NCBI GenBank assembly: GCA_022496205.1 | Contig: WTXD01000008.1 | Coordinates: forward strand, 310,001-374,000 | DNA from: Gloeopeniophorella convolvens | Taxonomy: Eukaryota; Basidiomycota; Agaricomycetes; Russulales | Direction: 5' to 3' | Length of the DNA: 64,000 nucleotides | Part shown: piece by piece, positions 10,828 through 21,827 of the stretch | Layout of the letters: every line of letters begins with the position of its first letter | How positions within the stretch are numbered: position 1 is the first letter of the stretch | The notes under the pieces: generated by a model | The model's input: the letters and a program-made list of their open reading frames with translations, nothing else | Databases searched by the model: none | Told to the model about the DNA's origin: nothing | Made by a program: the position numbers and the translations under genes

Positions 10828-13166
10828 TTATGCGTGCGAAGGGTTTGGGAACACGGGCGGGGGGCGTGCGGCTTGTGGGTCGCGGGGAGGCTTCACGCGG
10901 AATTCGGCGTAGATGGGGATGTGGCTGCACACGACGTCAGCTAGGTCATCACAGAGTAGATCCAAAGTACATACTCTGACGGATTGTGAGCATCCGGGAA
11001 TCCAACCGCTTTCGCCAGGTACCCGCGATCGACCTCGTTGAGCACGGCAGTGGCAGACAACGTCGACGTCGAATACCAGATGTAGTCGATCGCGCCGCGG
11101 AAGCTCGGCGTAAAGTTTGTGAACGGAAGCTCCCCAATACCCGCATACGCGCTCTTCATCCCGAGGCGGTGCCGCAGGCCGTCTTGCGTGTATCTACCGT
11201 ACGAGTGGGCCAGGAAGTCCGGATGGTCTCCCGGTAGTGAGCCATTCGCAAGGAACTCGTATACGCCGCTGCTTGGGACAGAATTGCAGTCCCCACTGAT
11301 GATGATGGGGATCTTTGTTCCGTCAGAGTACGTTGGCGGGGGCTTCACTGACGAGTCGCCTGACGGCGGCCGGGGCGGGTACTTTGAGAAGTTGTTTGCA
11401 ACTTTCTCCAACTCGTCCACAAGCAGCGCGACCTGGACCAACTTGACATCGCTGTACTTCGGGTCCCAGCAGATGTGAGCGTTCGCGATAACGTGTCGTG
11501 AGCCTGTTTCAATATTCTCAAACAGGCCGATGAGGGCAATGTCGCCGCGAATCAAGACACGATTGAACATGTCGTCGGTCTTCTTGAAGTCGGGACGCTG
11601 CATGGCCACTGTGCTGAACTCAAGAGGGTGTTGCTCCACTAGTTGGTATCTTCAAGAGACCATCAACAACATACACGGGGGTTGAATGGGGTCTACTCAC
11701 TTGGATTTCTTGAAAAAGATTGCACATCCATCTACCAACCGGCGGTCTGCCTCGCCCATCGTCTTGTAGCGGGACTTCGGGTAGTACACTCCATCGTAGC
11801 CCATACTGCCAAGCTTCGGGGTGAAATATTCCTCATACTGGGCGGTCTGAATCTCTTGCAGGCACATGAAGTCCGCTTTGTGCTTGTCGATTTCGGCCAT
11901 GATGAGGTCGCGGCGATAGGGCCACTCCAGGGCCCAAGACGGAGTGTACCCGTACAGCCGTTCTGTGGCGTACAACTCGCAAAGGATGTTGTAACACAGA
12001 ACGCTGAACACCTCGACATTCGGGTCCTCGAGGAGCGCGTCGCGTTCACCTGGCGGCAGAAGGTCACGAAGGAGGCGCTGCGGGGGTGGGGGAGGAATGG
12101 GGCACGAGTCACGCAAAAACGAAATGAGGGCAGAGGTGCCCTCCTTCTGCACAATCGCCTTCAGGGAGGGCTCGAGCGGATTGCCTTCAATACCAAGCGT
12201 CTGCAACTGGTGCAAGGTGCCAAGCTCCGGGGGAATAGTGGCAATGTGATTGTCGAACAGGTAGAGTTCCTTGAGCTTAGTGAGCATCCCTAACTCGGAT
12301 GGGAGTGTCTGGAGGTTGTTGCCAGAGAGGTCAAGTAGCTCAAGGTGTCGTAACTTCGCGATCTCCGCTGGGACAGCCGTAAGGGCGTTGTGGTTCAAAT
12401 AGAGGTTGATGAGGAAGGTGAAGGAAAAGAGGCCAGATGTGGGAGGAAGGTTCTTGATCTGCACGCCACCCATGTCGAGGGAACTCCAACTGTTCTCGGG
12501 AGGTTTGGTGGCGGTGGGACGGGGAACTTCCGCAACAGGTGCGACAGTCGATGAAGGATGGTTGATATTCGAGTTGACGCCGTTGGTAGTAAGTTCCCCA
12601 CTTGTATTTGGGCTAGCGCCGTTCTCGGCACCGTCTGACTCTTTGGGTGTAGCATCTGGCGGGGGCTTGTTGGGGTTTGTGATGGGAATGGCGGACTTTG
12701 TTACGGTGCGGGAGGCCATAGCACTGGCACGGGCTCGATGGTGAGGCGACCGTGAAGCACGAATCATCTAGCGACACGAAGAGAATGGGAAGATATTGGT
12801 AAAAGTAGCCTAGAGTGAGAGAGATCCCTAACGCACCTCGCATTTGAGCAACTGCTGCTGCCAGTGAGGGGTGATAATCTGGCTCGACGCGCTTCCCGGT
12901 GATCCCTGCCCCACACCAATCGGCTGGCCAAGGACGTTGACGGCGACGCCTCCATTTGTGGGCGGGGAGGGGTAGTGTGAAATGGAGTTCTGGTGGTGGT
13001 GGAGCGACTGCATGTGATGGGTGATGCCCCCATTTGTGTAGAGAGGATATCCCGGAGAGGGAGGCGGGGGGCCGAAGGGGTGGGAAGGACGAGCCCATGG
13101 GGAAGGGTCCGGGTGGGTTGAGGAGAGCTTGTGGGCGATGCCCGGGGATTGCTGAGGATAGTACAT
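10828..13166 (-). CDS. CCR4: CCR4 poly(A) deadenylase (CCR4-NOT)
   Basis: Exons (minus) 12837-13166, 11701-12767, 10975-11649 and 10828-10924 encode 722 residues. Order: Pro/His/Gln-rich N-terminus; conserved QIITPHWQQQLLK helix; leucine-rich repeats (about 205-315; LYLNHNAL, LDLSGNNL, LYLFDNHI); and an exonuclease-endonuclease-phosphatase nuclease domain (about 365-722). The domain keeps the catalytic CLQEIQ glutamate, GDCNS (Asp and Asn) and SDHIP (Asp-His). The last motif is split by the final 50-nt intron. It catalyses 3' poly(A) shortening of mRNA in the cytoplasm. The start at 13166 (Met-Tyr-Tyr-Pro) is the first in-frame ATG; the frame stays open upstream, so a further 5' exon is possible. 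Confidence 0.94.
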
Positions 13167-13563
13167 TGCATTGGGGGGCCCGAGGGAGTCCTGGACGATA
13201 AATCGACGGGGATCCAGCCACGCAAGCGAGGACGCGGAACTGGCAGGAAAAGAGCGGGCGGAATAAGACAAAGGGTGGGAGAGAAACGGACGGACTCACG
13301 GCAGCGAACACTCTTTGCCTCTCGGGATTGAACGAACGACGACTCGCTCCAGCTCAGATGCGATGACCCCCGTGACATGCGTCACACAGGTCCAGTCTCG
13401 TGTCACACTCCCCCGATCCTATCTGCTTTGTCATCATCCGGTCAATCATACATCGCTTTCCTCCAGGTTACATGACCAGCGTCCTCTTCGCGTTTCTACT
13501 CGTTTCATTCCCACTATAAGTACCCCTGCCGCCCCCTGCACCTTCGTTTCATCACCACCAACC
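13167..13563. promoter_or_regulatory. Bidirectional promoter, CCR4 / MVD1
   Basis: About 400 bp between divergent start codons. On the plus side, CTATAAG at 13514-13520 lies about 45 bp before the MVD1 ATG and is TATA-like. The minus-strand side is pyrimidine-rich, as in fungal 5' UTRs. Confidence 0.55.
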
Positions 13564-14881
13564 ATGTCTCTCTACCAGGCGACCGTCACCGCTCCCGTCA
13601 ACATTGCCTGCATAAAGTAGATCCATCTCTGTCCTACACCGATATGGCGCGATGCTCACCTCGTACCACCCCGCAGATACTGGGGCAAACGCGATACCAA
13701 GCTCATCCTCCCCACAAATTCATCCCTTTCCGTCACTCTTGACCAGGATCATCTGCGATCCACGACCACATCGCGCGCAGATCCCTCCTTCGACAAGGAC
13801 AGGCTATGGCTCAACGGCAAAGAGGAGTCGATCGAGTCCGGAGGACGCCTCTCCACCTGCATCTCAGAACTGAAGCGCCTGCGTGCAGCCGTTGAGGCGC
13901 AAAACCCTAGCGCTCCCAAGGTGCGCCCTCTTGCTTTTCGTTTCCGTGATATGTCTTCTGATCCGGTTCGCTTCCGTCCGGTAGCTGTCCACCTTCTCTG
14001 TCCATATCGCTTCTCGCAACAATTTCCCCACCGCAGCCGGTCTCGCTTCCTCTGCATCCGGATTCGCTGCCCTCGTCGCCTCGCTTGCGGCTCTCTATGA
14101 GCTCCCCGCCACCCCCTCCCAGCTCTCCGTCATCGCCCGCCAGGGCTCTGGCTCTGCCTGCCGCTCCCTCTTTGGCGGCTTCGTCGCATGGGAGATGGGC
14201 AGCGCCTCCGATGGCTCTGACTCCCTTGCTATCGAGATCGCTCCACGCGAGCATTGGCCGGACATCCATGCCCTCATCTGCGTTGTCTCAGACGACAAGA
14301 AGGGCACATCCTCTACGTCCGGCATGCAGCGCACCGTCGAGACGTCCCCGCTGCTTCAGCACCGCATCAAGCACGTCGTGCCAGAGCGCATGGCTGCGAT
14401 CAAGGAGGCCATCCTGAGGCGCGACTTCCCCGCGTTCGCGCGCATCACGATGCAGGACTCGAACCAGTTCCACGCAGTTGCTCTCGACACCGACCCGCCG
14501 ATCTTCTACCTCAATGACGTCTCGCGCGCCATTATCGCCATCATCACAGAGTACAACCGCGCCGCGGGCGCCATCAAAGCTGCATACACGTACGACGCTG
14601 GCCCCAATGCGGTCATCTACGCGCCGAAGGAGAACATCAAGGAGATCGTCGAGCTGCTCCTGCGGTACTTCCCCCAGGCTGAGCCCTTCGCGGATCCGTT
14701 CGCGCTCGGCGTAGCCCCCGAGGGAAAGCTCACCACTGGGTTCAACGAGAAGGTCGCGAAGCCGTTCCCCGTTGCGAGCGTAAAGGGATTCATTCACACA
14801 CGTGTCGGTGATGGGCCGCGCAATCTGAGCGCCGAGGAGGCGCTGCTCGGGTCGAACGGGCTGCCGACATTCTTAGCTTGA
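13564..14881 (+). CDS. MVD1: Diphosphomevalonate decarboxylase
   Basis: Exons 13564-13616, 13677-13920 and 13985-14881 encode 397 residues, the usual family length. It converts mevalonate diphosphate to isopentenyl diphosphate with ATP, the last step of the mevalonate pathway feeding ergosterol synthesis. Motifs: APVNIACIKYWGKRD at the N-terminus (split by intron 1), LPTNSSLSVTL, the GHMP phosphate loop AAGLASSASG, and RQGSGSACRS, with the conserved Ser and Arg near the active site. The downstream region keeps HAVALDTDPPIFYLND and TYDAGPN. The ATG has an ACC context. The TATA-like box upstream fits a well-expressed enzyme. Confidence 0.96.
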
Positions 14882-15175
14882 AGAGATGTAATTTTCCCCG
14901 GGATGTATAGTGTACTAGAATGCGCGTATAGACTGCCTGCAACATATGAAGGGTGGCGGTGTCCGTCGATGCGTTGATGGGATGTCCCATCTCGCCGACA
15001 AGAATCTCGCGTATCGCACATCTCGACGCGACGCGTTCCAAATGTGCACGTGACATCGCGTCTTGTCCGTCGACTGCCCCACTGGCAACTTCAAGGTAAG
15101 GCCTCTTCGCATCAAACATGTAGCTCGCTTCCCAACCCGTACCACCGACATTGACCTTCAGCATAAACCTCACAG

Positions 15176-15971
15176 ATGCACCATACATTCGGAGCAGCTA
15201 TACGTCGTGCTCGCTTGTTGTCGCTCTCGCATAAGGCACTCATCCGCAGTCCAGCCTCCATCCCAAGGAGGTTGGACGTCTCCGCTCGTTTCTTGTCCAC
15301 GAAACCTTCGGAGAACTCTATATCCGGCGGCGAGAGCACACGCGCCCCACCACTCAAAACGTCGTCCGTAACGTCCCTCCCCGCGCCCCCGCGCGCTCAG
15401 AAGTTCAAGCCGCCAATCATCACCACGCCCGACATCAAGACGTACATCGAACCGCTGTACGAGCGCGGCTGGGCGCTGGCACCGATCCTGCCCGCAGGGC
15501 ACGGCCTCGCGGTGCTGCGCAAGCGGTTCGAGCTCCCGAGCTCGGAGGCGCTGCACGAGTTCCTGGCGGACCTCAAGGACTACGAGGCGACGAACAACGT
15601 GCGCGCTGTCCCTGCCTGCGTCGCGAAAACTTTTCTTGTTCTGACATGGCGGGGAATGTGATTTTTTTTTTCAGCACCACGCGAAGACGCAGGCGGACGA
15701 GCTTGACCGTGCGGTGCTCGTCAGCACGTGGACGCACGTCGCGCGGCGGCCGGGCGCTGCTGCCGCTCCTCCCCGCGCGGGTGCAGGCGCTGTGGCGGCC
15801 GCGTCGGACGAGAAGGTGCAGGGCGTGACGGCGCGCGACATCCGCCTGGCGTACGAGCTCGAGAAGATGTTCGAGCGCGCGCTCGCTGCGAGCGGGACGG
15901 AGTACCGCGCGCAGCTGCGCCCGGAGGCGGAGCGGCCGAGGACGGTGGAGGAGCTTGTTGGGTACAGCTGA
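15176..15971 (+). CDS. Pterin-4a-carbinolamine dehydratase-like, mitochondrial
   Basis: Exons 15176-15598 and 15675-15971 encode 239 residues. The N-terminus is Arg/Ser/Leu-rich without acids, a typical mitochondrial presequence. The C-terminal half resembles the pterin carbinolamine dehydratase (DCoH) fold: WALAP near 100, KRFELPSSEALHEFL, then HHAK, VLVSTWTH, and GVTARDIRLAYELE. These align with the family's HHP, hydrophobic strand ending in TH, and GL-x-x-RDI-x-LA motifs. The usual aromatic after HHP is missing, so catalysis is unproven. The known reaction recycles tetrahydrobiopterin or moonlights in molybdopterin metabolism. The family call is moderately sure; the substrate is not. Confidence 0.65.
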
Positions 15972-16462
15972 GCGTGCGATGCGATTCTCTTCCGGCGAAT
16001 GTGGTATCCGAGCCGCCGGTGCTGCCGCCTTGTCGTCCGGTACTTGGTGTCTCCCTGCTCCTATGCAACAGTCCTCGATCCCGACCGAGCGCAGACGTTG
16101 TGTTTTTTTGCGAAGCGCTAGCGTTTGCGGACTAGAGGCGGACGATAAGCGTGAAACGTGCGCAAATAACTGGCCATTGTAGACGCGTGGGACACGACAG
16201 AACAGTTTATCAAACGCTCAGTGAAAATCATCCATGCCAGCGCATGGGATTGTGAACGCGCTGAGCCTGCATGCACTCAGTGTACTCGAGTACATTACTT
16301 CACGCAAACGGAAAACGTAGTGACGTCGGACTTCCGAAGGTGCGGACGAGCCATAGGGCTTCGGGCCGAAGGCGGTCCGCCGTGGCCCGTAAATTCCAGA
16401 AAGCATGGCGCCGGCCTCTGAATCGACCGCCGACATTTCGCTCATCTATTTCACACCTACCA
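15972..16462. other. Intergenic
   Basis: About 490 bp between two plus-strand genes. It contains the 3' end of the dehydratase-like gene and the promoter of the zinc-knuckle gene. No recognisable motif or RNA. Confidence 0.4.
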
Positions 16463-17588
16463 ATGACCCGTTATACCAACTTCGGCCGGAAACGAACATA
16501 TGTAGAGGCAACGTTTGACCCTCACGACGATGACCTAGTGGAAGTCCCTGCATCAACATCGGCCCTAGACACTCTCGATGTCACGCCCCAAACTCAAGAC
16601 GAGAGCGACAAGGCGCCAGTAGAAACTACTCGCAAGCGTCGGCGAAAGAGTGCAACAGCATCGGAAACGGGTGTTGCGGTAAAAACAGCGACGGACGCCC
16701 CTCAAGGCGAAGAGAGCAAAAAGGCCGTGAAGAGCGAGAAAACGAAGAAGGCCCTAGCGAAGCTCAAGGCCAAAGAAAAGGCCAAGCGTGCCAAAAGTGC
16801 GTGCCGGTCTCATCGCATGCGATTCCGTTGCTCACCCCGCATGTTCAGCTGTCGCGGACCGCGCTGCTGCGTCTGAAGCACGTCGCTTGAAGCGCATAGC
16901 AGAACGGCACTCAAATACCACGTGCTTCGCGTGTCGCGAGGTCGGGCACTCAGCTAGGGACTGCCCAACAATACAAAAGGATGTAGACGGAGCTAGGGCA
17001 GGGAACTCTAAAACCAAAAATGTCGTGGGGATCTGCTACCGGTGTGTATCGGGCCCTCGCCCATGCGCCGCACAATCTCTGACGAGTGTAGATGTGGCTC
17101 GCGAAAGCACACCCTCGCCCGGTGTCGCAAACCAACGGATCCTGAAAACCCATTACCCTTTGCGTCATGTTTCGTTTGCTCGGGACGCGGCCACCTCGCA
17201 GGGTCATGTCCAAAGAACAGCGGCAAGGGTGTGTACCCCAACGGCGGGTCGTGTAAACTATGCGGAGAGACCACGCACCTCGCCAAAGACTGCTCTCTGC
17301 GCAAAATGGGTTCGTTCTTGTTTGTGTTGCTTTGACGGTCTGTTGTTGACCGTGGCACCCTTGGCAGAGGTGACTGCTGTTGCCGCCCTGCTGGGTACAG
17401 GTCACGAGGCGGGCGCCGACGAAGATGACTTCCACACGATTCGGCGCAAGAATGTAGAGGTAGATATGGACGAGCGGGGGGAGGAAAGGGCGAGGAAAGA
17501 GGCGAAGGTGCGCGCGGGCGCGCTCACGGGCATTGTCAGATCGTTCGGCAAGGCTCCAGTCAAACCAAAGAAAGTCGTAAATTTCTGA
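16463..17588 (+). CDS. Four-CCHC zinc-knuckle protein (ZCCHC9-like)
   Basis: Exons 16463-16796, 16849-17041, 17092-17309 and 17368-17588 encode 321 residues. A charged, Lys/Arg-rich N-terminal half with nuclear-localisation-like KRRRK is followed by four zinc knuckles in a row: CFACREVGHSARDC, CYRCGSRKHTLARC, CFVCSGRGHLAGSC and CKLCGETTHLAKDC. Spacing and the linker DPENPLPFASC match ZCCHC9/Air-like nucleolar RNA-binding proteins, which assist ribosomal RNA or exosome functions. The second knuckle is rebuilt only after splicing at 17041/17092. A basic tail with KPKKVVNF closes the protein. Confidence 0.88.
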
Positions 17589-17927
17589 TCTGCTGGCGCC
17601 TGCGGTCCTCAGGGAACCACGTTGCGACATCTCCCTGCAGTCCTTCTCAAACATCATACTCTCGTTCACGACGCCGTTACTACTAGCCCAAATGCTCGCG
17701 ATGTGCATCTTAGCGAACAAAGCACTGCGGTTTCATACGCCATACATGGCGCCGATGGTCCGCACGGACGCTATTTTTTGCAGTAGTCCGGAACCACATG
17801 ACGTAGCTAGATATGCTTATCATTTAAGTAAGGATCCCCGGTTGCTGACGTCGTGGTACACTTCTCTCTCACCGCACTTCGTCAAGACTACTCGCTGATT
17901 ATCGACAGCCCGCATTGAAGAGTCAGT
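17589..17927. other. Intergenic
   Basis: About 340 bp between two plus-strand genes; promoter of the aldo-keto reductase. No recognisable feature. Confidence 0.4.
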
Positions 17928-19003
17928 ATGAATGCAAAGATCATATACGGCACTGCATGGTACGCGCTTTTTGTGTCAGTGACGCGATAAGACCACCTGG
18001 CGAACTGCATTTCCAGGAAGAAAGAACGGACGACAGCTTTGGTCGTTAGTGCTGTGCTAGCCGGCTTCAGAGCGATTGATACCGGTCGGTCGACCCCTAT
18101 GACTCCCAACGATTGATATACAGATGATTTCAAAGCTTGTCAGCTGAAGCACTACCGGTCAGTACGGCGGGCTATCAGATGAGTGAGGCTCGAACATTCC
18201 TAGGGAAGATCTTGTCGGAGAAGCGCTCCAAATACTGTATGACAAGCACGGATTCAAACGCGAGGAGCTCTTCCTCCAAACCAAGTAGGTGTACAGATTC
18301 AAGGACACGGACGCAGTGCTAATTCTGGTGTGCAGGTTTACATCGATCGGAGGTCAGGATACCTCGCAGCCCATTCCATATGACCCTGCAAGCACCGTGG
18401 AGGAACAAGTCCGCAGTTCCTTTGCAACGTCCCTCCGGCAGCTGCGTACATTATACTTAGACTCCTACATCCTGCACTCTCCTCTGGACACATACACAAA
18501 AACACTGGAGGCCTGGCGCGTCCTTGCAAACTTCCAAGCAGAAGGGCGAGTGCGGGCCATTGGCGTGAGCAACGCCTACGACGCAACTCTCCTCGAGCGT
18601 CTGGGGAAAGATAGCGGGCGACCTGTGCAGGTCGTGCAGAACCGCTGGTACGAGCGCAATGGCTGGGATCGTGAGGTTGTGGAATGGTGCCGTGCCAATG
18701 GTGCCCAATATCAGTAAGTCGCTGGAGAACCTTCCTCTCTGAACGAAAGCTGAAGTGTTGCCTAGGTCGTTCTGGACACTCACAGGCTCGCCGCGTCTGC
18801 TCTCACACCCAGCCATTGAGACCGTTGCAGAGGCCAACAGCTGCACCCCTGCTCAGGCGGCATATCGCTTTGTACAGTCACTGGCCATTACTCCTATCTC
18901 CGGGACGACAGACGAGACACATATGCAGCAGGACGTTGCTGTGGAAGACCTCGACAACGGGATAGAGCACTTTGCCGAACTGACCAGGTTCATATGGCGA
19001 TAA
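17928..19003 (+). CDS. Aldo-keto reductase
   Basis: Six exons (17928-17959, 18017-18084, 18136-18157, 18204-18284, 18336-18713, 18766-19003) encode 272 residues, slightly short for the superfamily. The tetrad can be read: Asp in FRAIDTA, Tyr in KHYRE, Lys in LQTKF and His in LHSPLD. GVSNAYD and the late PISGTTDETHM follow as in NADPH-dependent AKRs. The IDTACQ-x-KHYREDLVG signature is of the fungal D/L-xylose reductase-like branch; substrate unknown. The third exon is 22 nt. Its acceptor is AAAG at 18135, not the nearer CAG, because only that restores the conserved Ala-Cys-Gln. It converges with the Yippee gene 88 bp away. Confidence 0.88.
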
Positions 19004-19090
19004 GGAATACATGGTGGTTCACCAGCTGGCGCATGAAGTGGAATACTCACACATCGAGACGGGTTATCGTGAGAGAATATATGCACGTCA

Positions 19091-19681
19091 TCATGCATCT
19101 AGTGTCCATGCGTTGTCCTTCACGAGTCGTTCCCTTTCAAGGAGGTACTTTCCTGATTACGGTAAATTCAGCATAAGACGATACTCGATACATGGACTGT
19201 ATGGAGCTGCTGACCTTCTTTGTACTTCTGCGACTGATCAGAAGCTTTGTGGTAATACCAACCAACTCTGTCTCCACAGCCGACGCAAAAGACGTCGGCA
19301 ACGGTGTGGACACCAGTCCTTCATAGCAGCATTGGCATCCCTGCGCTCTCGACAGGGAGCAGCACTTACAGAAGAGGTCGATCTTCCTTGTTGCCCAGCC
19401 TGATATTGACGGCAGAGTGCATAAGACTGCGTGTGGTTATCTCAAGCCGTGCGCCTCGACCAACGGCAAACGTACTAGCCGCGCCCATCCCGTCCTGAGA
19501 ACGCCTTGCTGATAAGTTCATCCTGCAGAGACTGGGATAAGATGAGTGTCAAAAGGCCTGAACGATCCGGTGGATTCGGGATGCTCACGATCACAGCCGA
19601 GCAGTTCGAGCAGTAAAAGACTGGACGGCCTTCAAAGACTTGAACCGTCTTGGACGGAGAGGATTGGTCTGAGGCGGTCAT
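19091..19681 (-). CDS. Yippee-domain protein (Moh1/YPEL family)
   Basis: Exons (minus) 19476-19681, 19370-19426, 19215-19318 and 19091-19152 encode 142 residues. It carries the Yippee zinc-binding pairs CSNC near residue 24 and CVGC about 70 residues later. It also has the family strings ISKAFSGRDGRGYL, KEDRPLLTGVHTVADV, VGWYYHKA and SQKYKEGKYLLE. Yippee proteins are small zinc folds found near centrosomes in animals; the yeast homologue Moh1 is linked to stationary-phase survival and Gid functions. All four exons are needed to complete the fold, and none stands out alone as an ORF beyond the first. Confidence 0.9.
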
Positions 19682-19928
19682 GATGGTTCTGGTTCTGCAC
19701 GAGAAAAGAACAGTGCACTTTAGATAGAAAAATGCCCCTCATTCAAGGCTATTGGCAACCACATGAGGCAAGTGGCAAGTGCAGAGTCAAGAGGAAGTCT
19801 TCCTGATTTGGCGCAGCACGACTCCGGCCCGCCTTCGAATCAGAGCTTGTCCTGCTCCTTTGCGCACTCACTTGACCAACCCACTTCGAGCACTGAAGGC
19901 CACTCAACACTTCGCCGTCCGTTCACCG

Positions 19929-20716
19929 ATGGGGAAGAAGAACAAGGATGAGGCACCCAATCCGAGCAGCATCGCTAATCGCGACATCTTGCAGCGGCTC
20001 AACTTCCTGTATCAGGCCTCTGTATATCTGGATTCGGTCTCGCGCCAATTCGACTGCTCTACTAGGTCTGGTGCCATAGTTCACGACGAAATCGCGGATG
20101 CATCCAAGACCGCCGAAGGCCAGACGAGTGCTTCAGCTAAACCGGACGCCGCACCAATACCACGTGCGAAGGGCAAGAGGCACCGCCGAGAAATACGTGC
20201 AGCAGATATAGGGCAGGGATATGTGCGCTCAATGAGGCTCATTGGACAGAAGACGACCGTGAAGATGTAAGAGGCCATCCATTCTCATGGTGAATCGCCT
20301 GATGTCCACATCAACAGGGATCCTACGGTGAAGCGCACCTTGTGTAAGGGTTGCGACACCGTTCTCATCCCTGGCGCATCCGCTATCGTGCGAGTCAACC
20401 GTGCGTCTCTGATCTATTCATCATGTGCATGAAGGGCGAAATAGTTGCTTTAGGGTCTAGCAACCATCGGCACCTTATCACCACCACCTGCCTCCGCTGC
20501 AGGCTCGCGCGCCGGATTCCCGCACCTCCTGTTCCGGTGCCCGAACCTTCCGAATCTGAACTTGGCGTAGGAGCGCTATCCAGTGAACACCAAGATGAAA
20601 CCTCCAAGAAAGCTAGGCGCAGGCGCGGCCCTCCGCCCCGCCTCCCACCTCTATTCGAACGCGAAGGGCACGTCGTGTTCCGCGGACATGTTCAAATCAA
20701 GCCAAGACCTCCATAG
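19929..20716 (+). CDS. RPR2: RNase P/MRP-type subunit RPP21/RPR2
   Basis: Exons 19929-20266, 20318-20400 and 20454-20716 encode 227 residues. N-terminal paired helices (ANRDILQRLNFLYQASVYL), a basic SMRLIGQKTTVKMDPTVKRTLC segment split by intron 1, then a zinc ribbon with LCKGCDTVL and TTCLRCRLARR. This is the RPR2/Rpp21 arrangement. The protein helps RNase P (and possibly RNase MRP) process tRNA 5' ends in the nucleus. An extended Pro/Glu/Arg-rich C-terminus is typical for basidiomycetes. Start context is GATGGGGAAG; an upstream in-frame extension exists but has no family similarity. It is divergent from the Yippee gene across 247 bp. Confidence 0.85.
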
Positions 20717-21827
20717 GTCCCGAAATGCCCTCGTGTCGCCGCTGCGGTATCTCAAGCCTCTGACTTAGCTCGGGCATGTCGTAGGATCCGTAAGGTTGAT
20801 TTCGGTCCGTCTGCGTCGAGGGACCTCTGTCGTGGATTAGAATTCGGAGTCATCGGACCCGCTTGTTTTGCATGTCGTGCGGCCGTCTTCGACGGCCTCC
20901 GAGACGTTGAAGGCACACCGTGCGCTAGCTGATACAAAGCTCAACGGAAGGCGCAGTGTTACTATGCTAGTAACCATAGTAGTTGACTTTGTCGGGGTTA
21001 TAGTACTTACCCTAGGACTCGGAATCAATGGTCTACTGCATGAAATCTAGCTCGAGCGTTTTGATAGCCCCAATACATGTGCCCCGCCTGCCGTTACAAC
21101 GTTACAGGTGTTGCAACCACCGTGCAGGACGGGACGTTTGAATGAACTCTGGGAGGGCCCGGTCGCCATCGACGCGCGGCGCGCAGCGGTTCCTCGGAAC
21201 GGGTCTGGCATCCGGCGCTTACGCGGCACGAGCCCATCTGCCTGCCCTAAACTCACACCAGTATATAAACCCGGCCTCTCGCTTCTCTGGTTTCTTTAGA
21301 ACATACTCAGCTAGGATCTATTCTATAGAAACTAACTCGAGTCTTGCATGTTTACACATGCCACATCCTTCAACTCCAGTCGATGACACCCGCGCGCACT
21401 CGTTATACAGAGAACATGCTGTCTCTTAGGAGCAGCTCGAGGACGTTAGGCTTGGGAGCTTGGGAGCCTTCGGGTGACCTGCATACCTCGCCTGCGAGTT
21501 GCGCGTTTGTCTGATGGAGACTTTTTGGTTGTGGTATTGTATACGATGCGTGTCCTTGTGTTATAGTAGATACCTGTGAATTGATGTTGCAAATTCTCTC
21601 TCAGTGGTGTGACCCAGACAATTTTCAGTGAAATACTCTGAAACAAGCATCTCCGCCTCGACCCCTACTTGCTCCCGGTCAAATAGCTATTCAGCTGTGA
21701 TGCAGTGGCTGGTAGTTGGTATGTGCATTGTCCCTCTGGATGGCAAGTCGCAGTGCACACCGGTAGGCAGAGCGGGCATTATAGTGATGGCACAGAGCCG
21801 GTATGGGATTAATGGACCCGTATGTGT
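20717..21827. other. Gene-free 1.1 kb between convergent genes
   Basis: Stop codons of RPR2 (plus) and the MoxR-like gene (minus) face each other here, a wide gap for this window. Several ORFs of 60-140 codons on both strands lack family features and splice structure. A hydrophobic stretch at about 20960-21045 (plus) is short and has no support. No tRNA seen. Confidence 0.4.

Noticed and set aside
20868..21050. Short plus ORF with a hydrophobic C-terminus
   Set aside because: 60 codons, no start context, no homology signal; cannot be told from chance.
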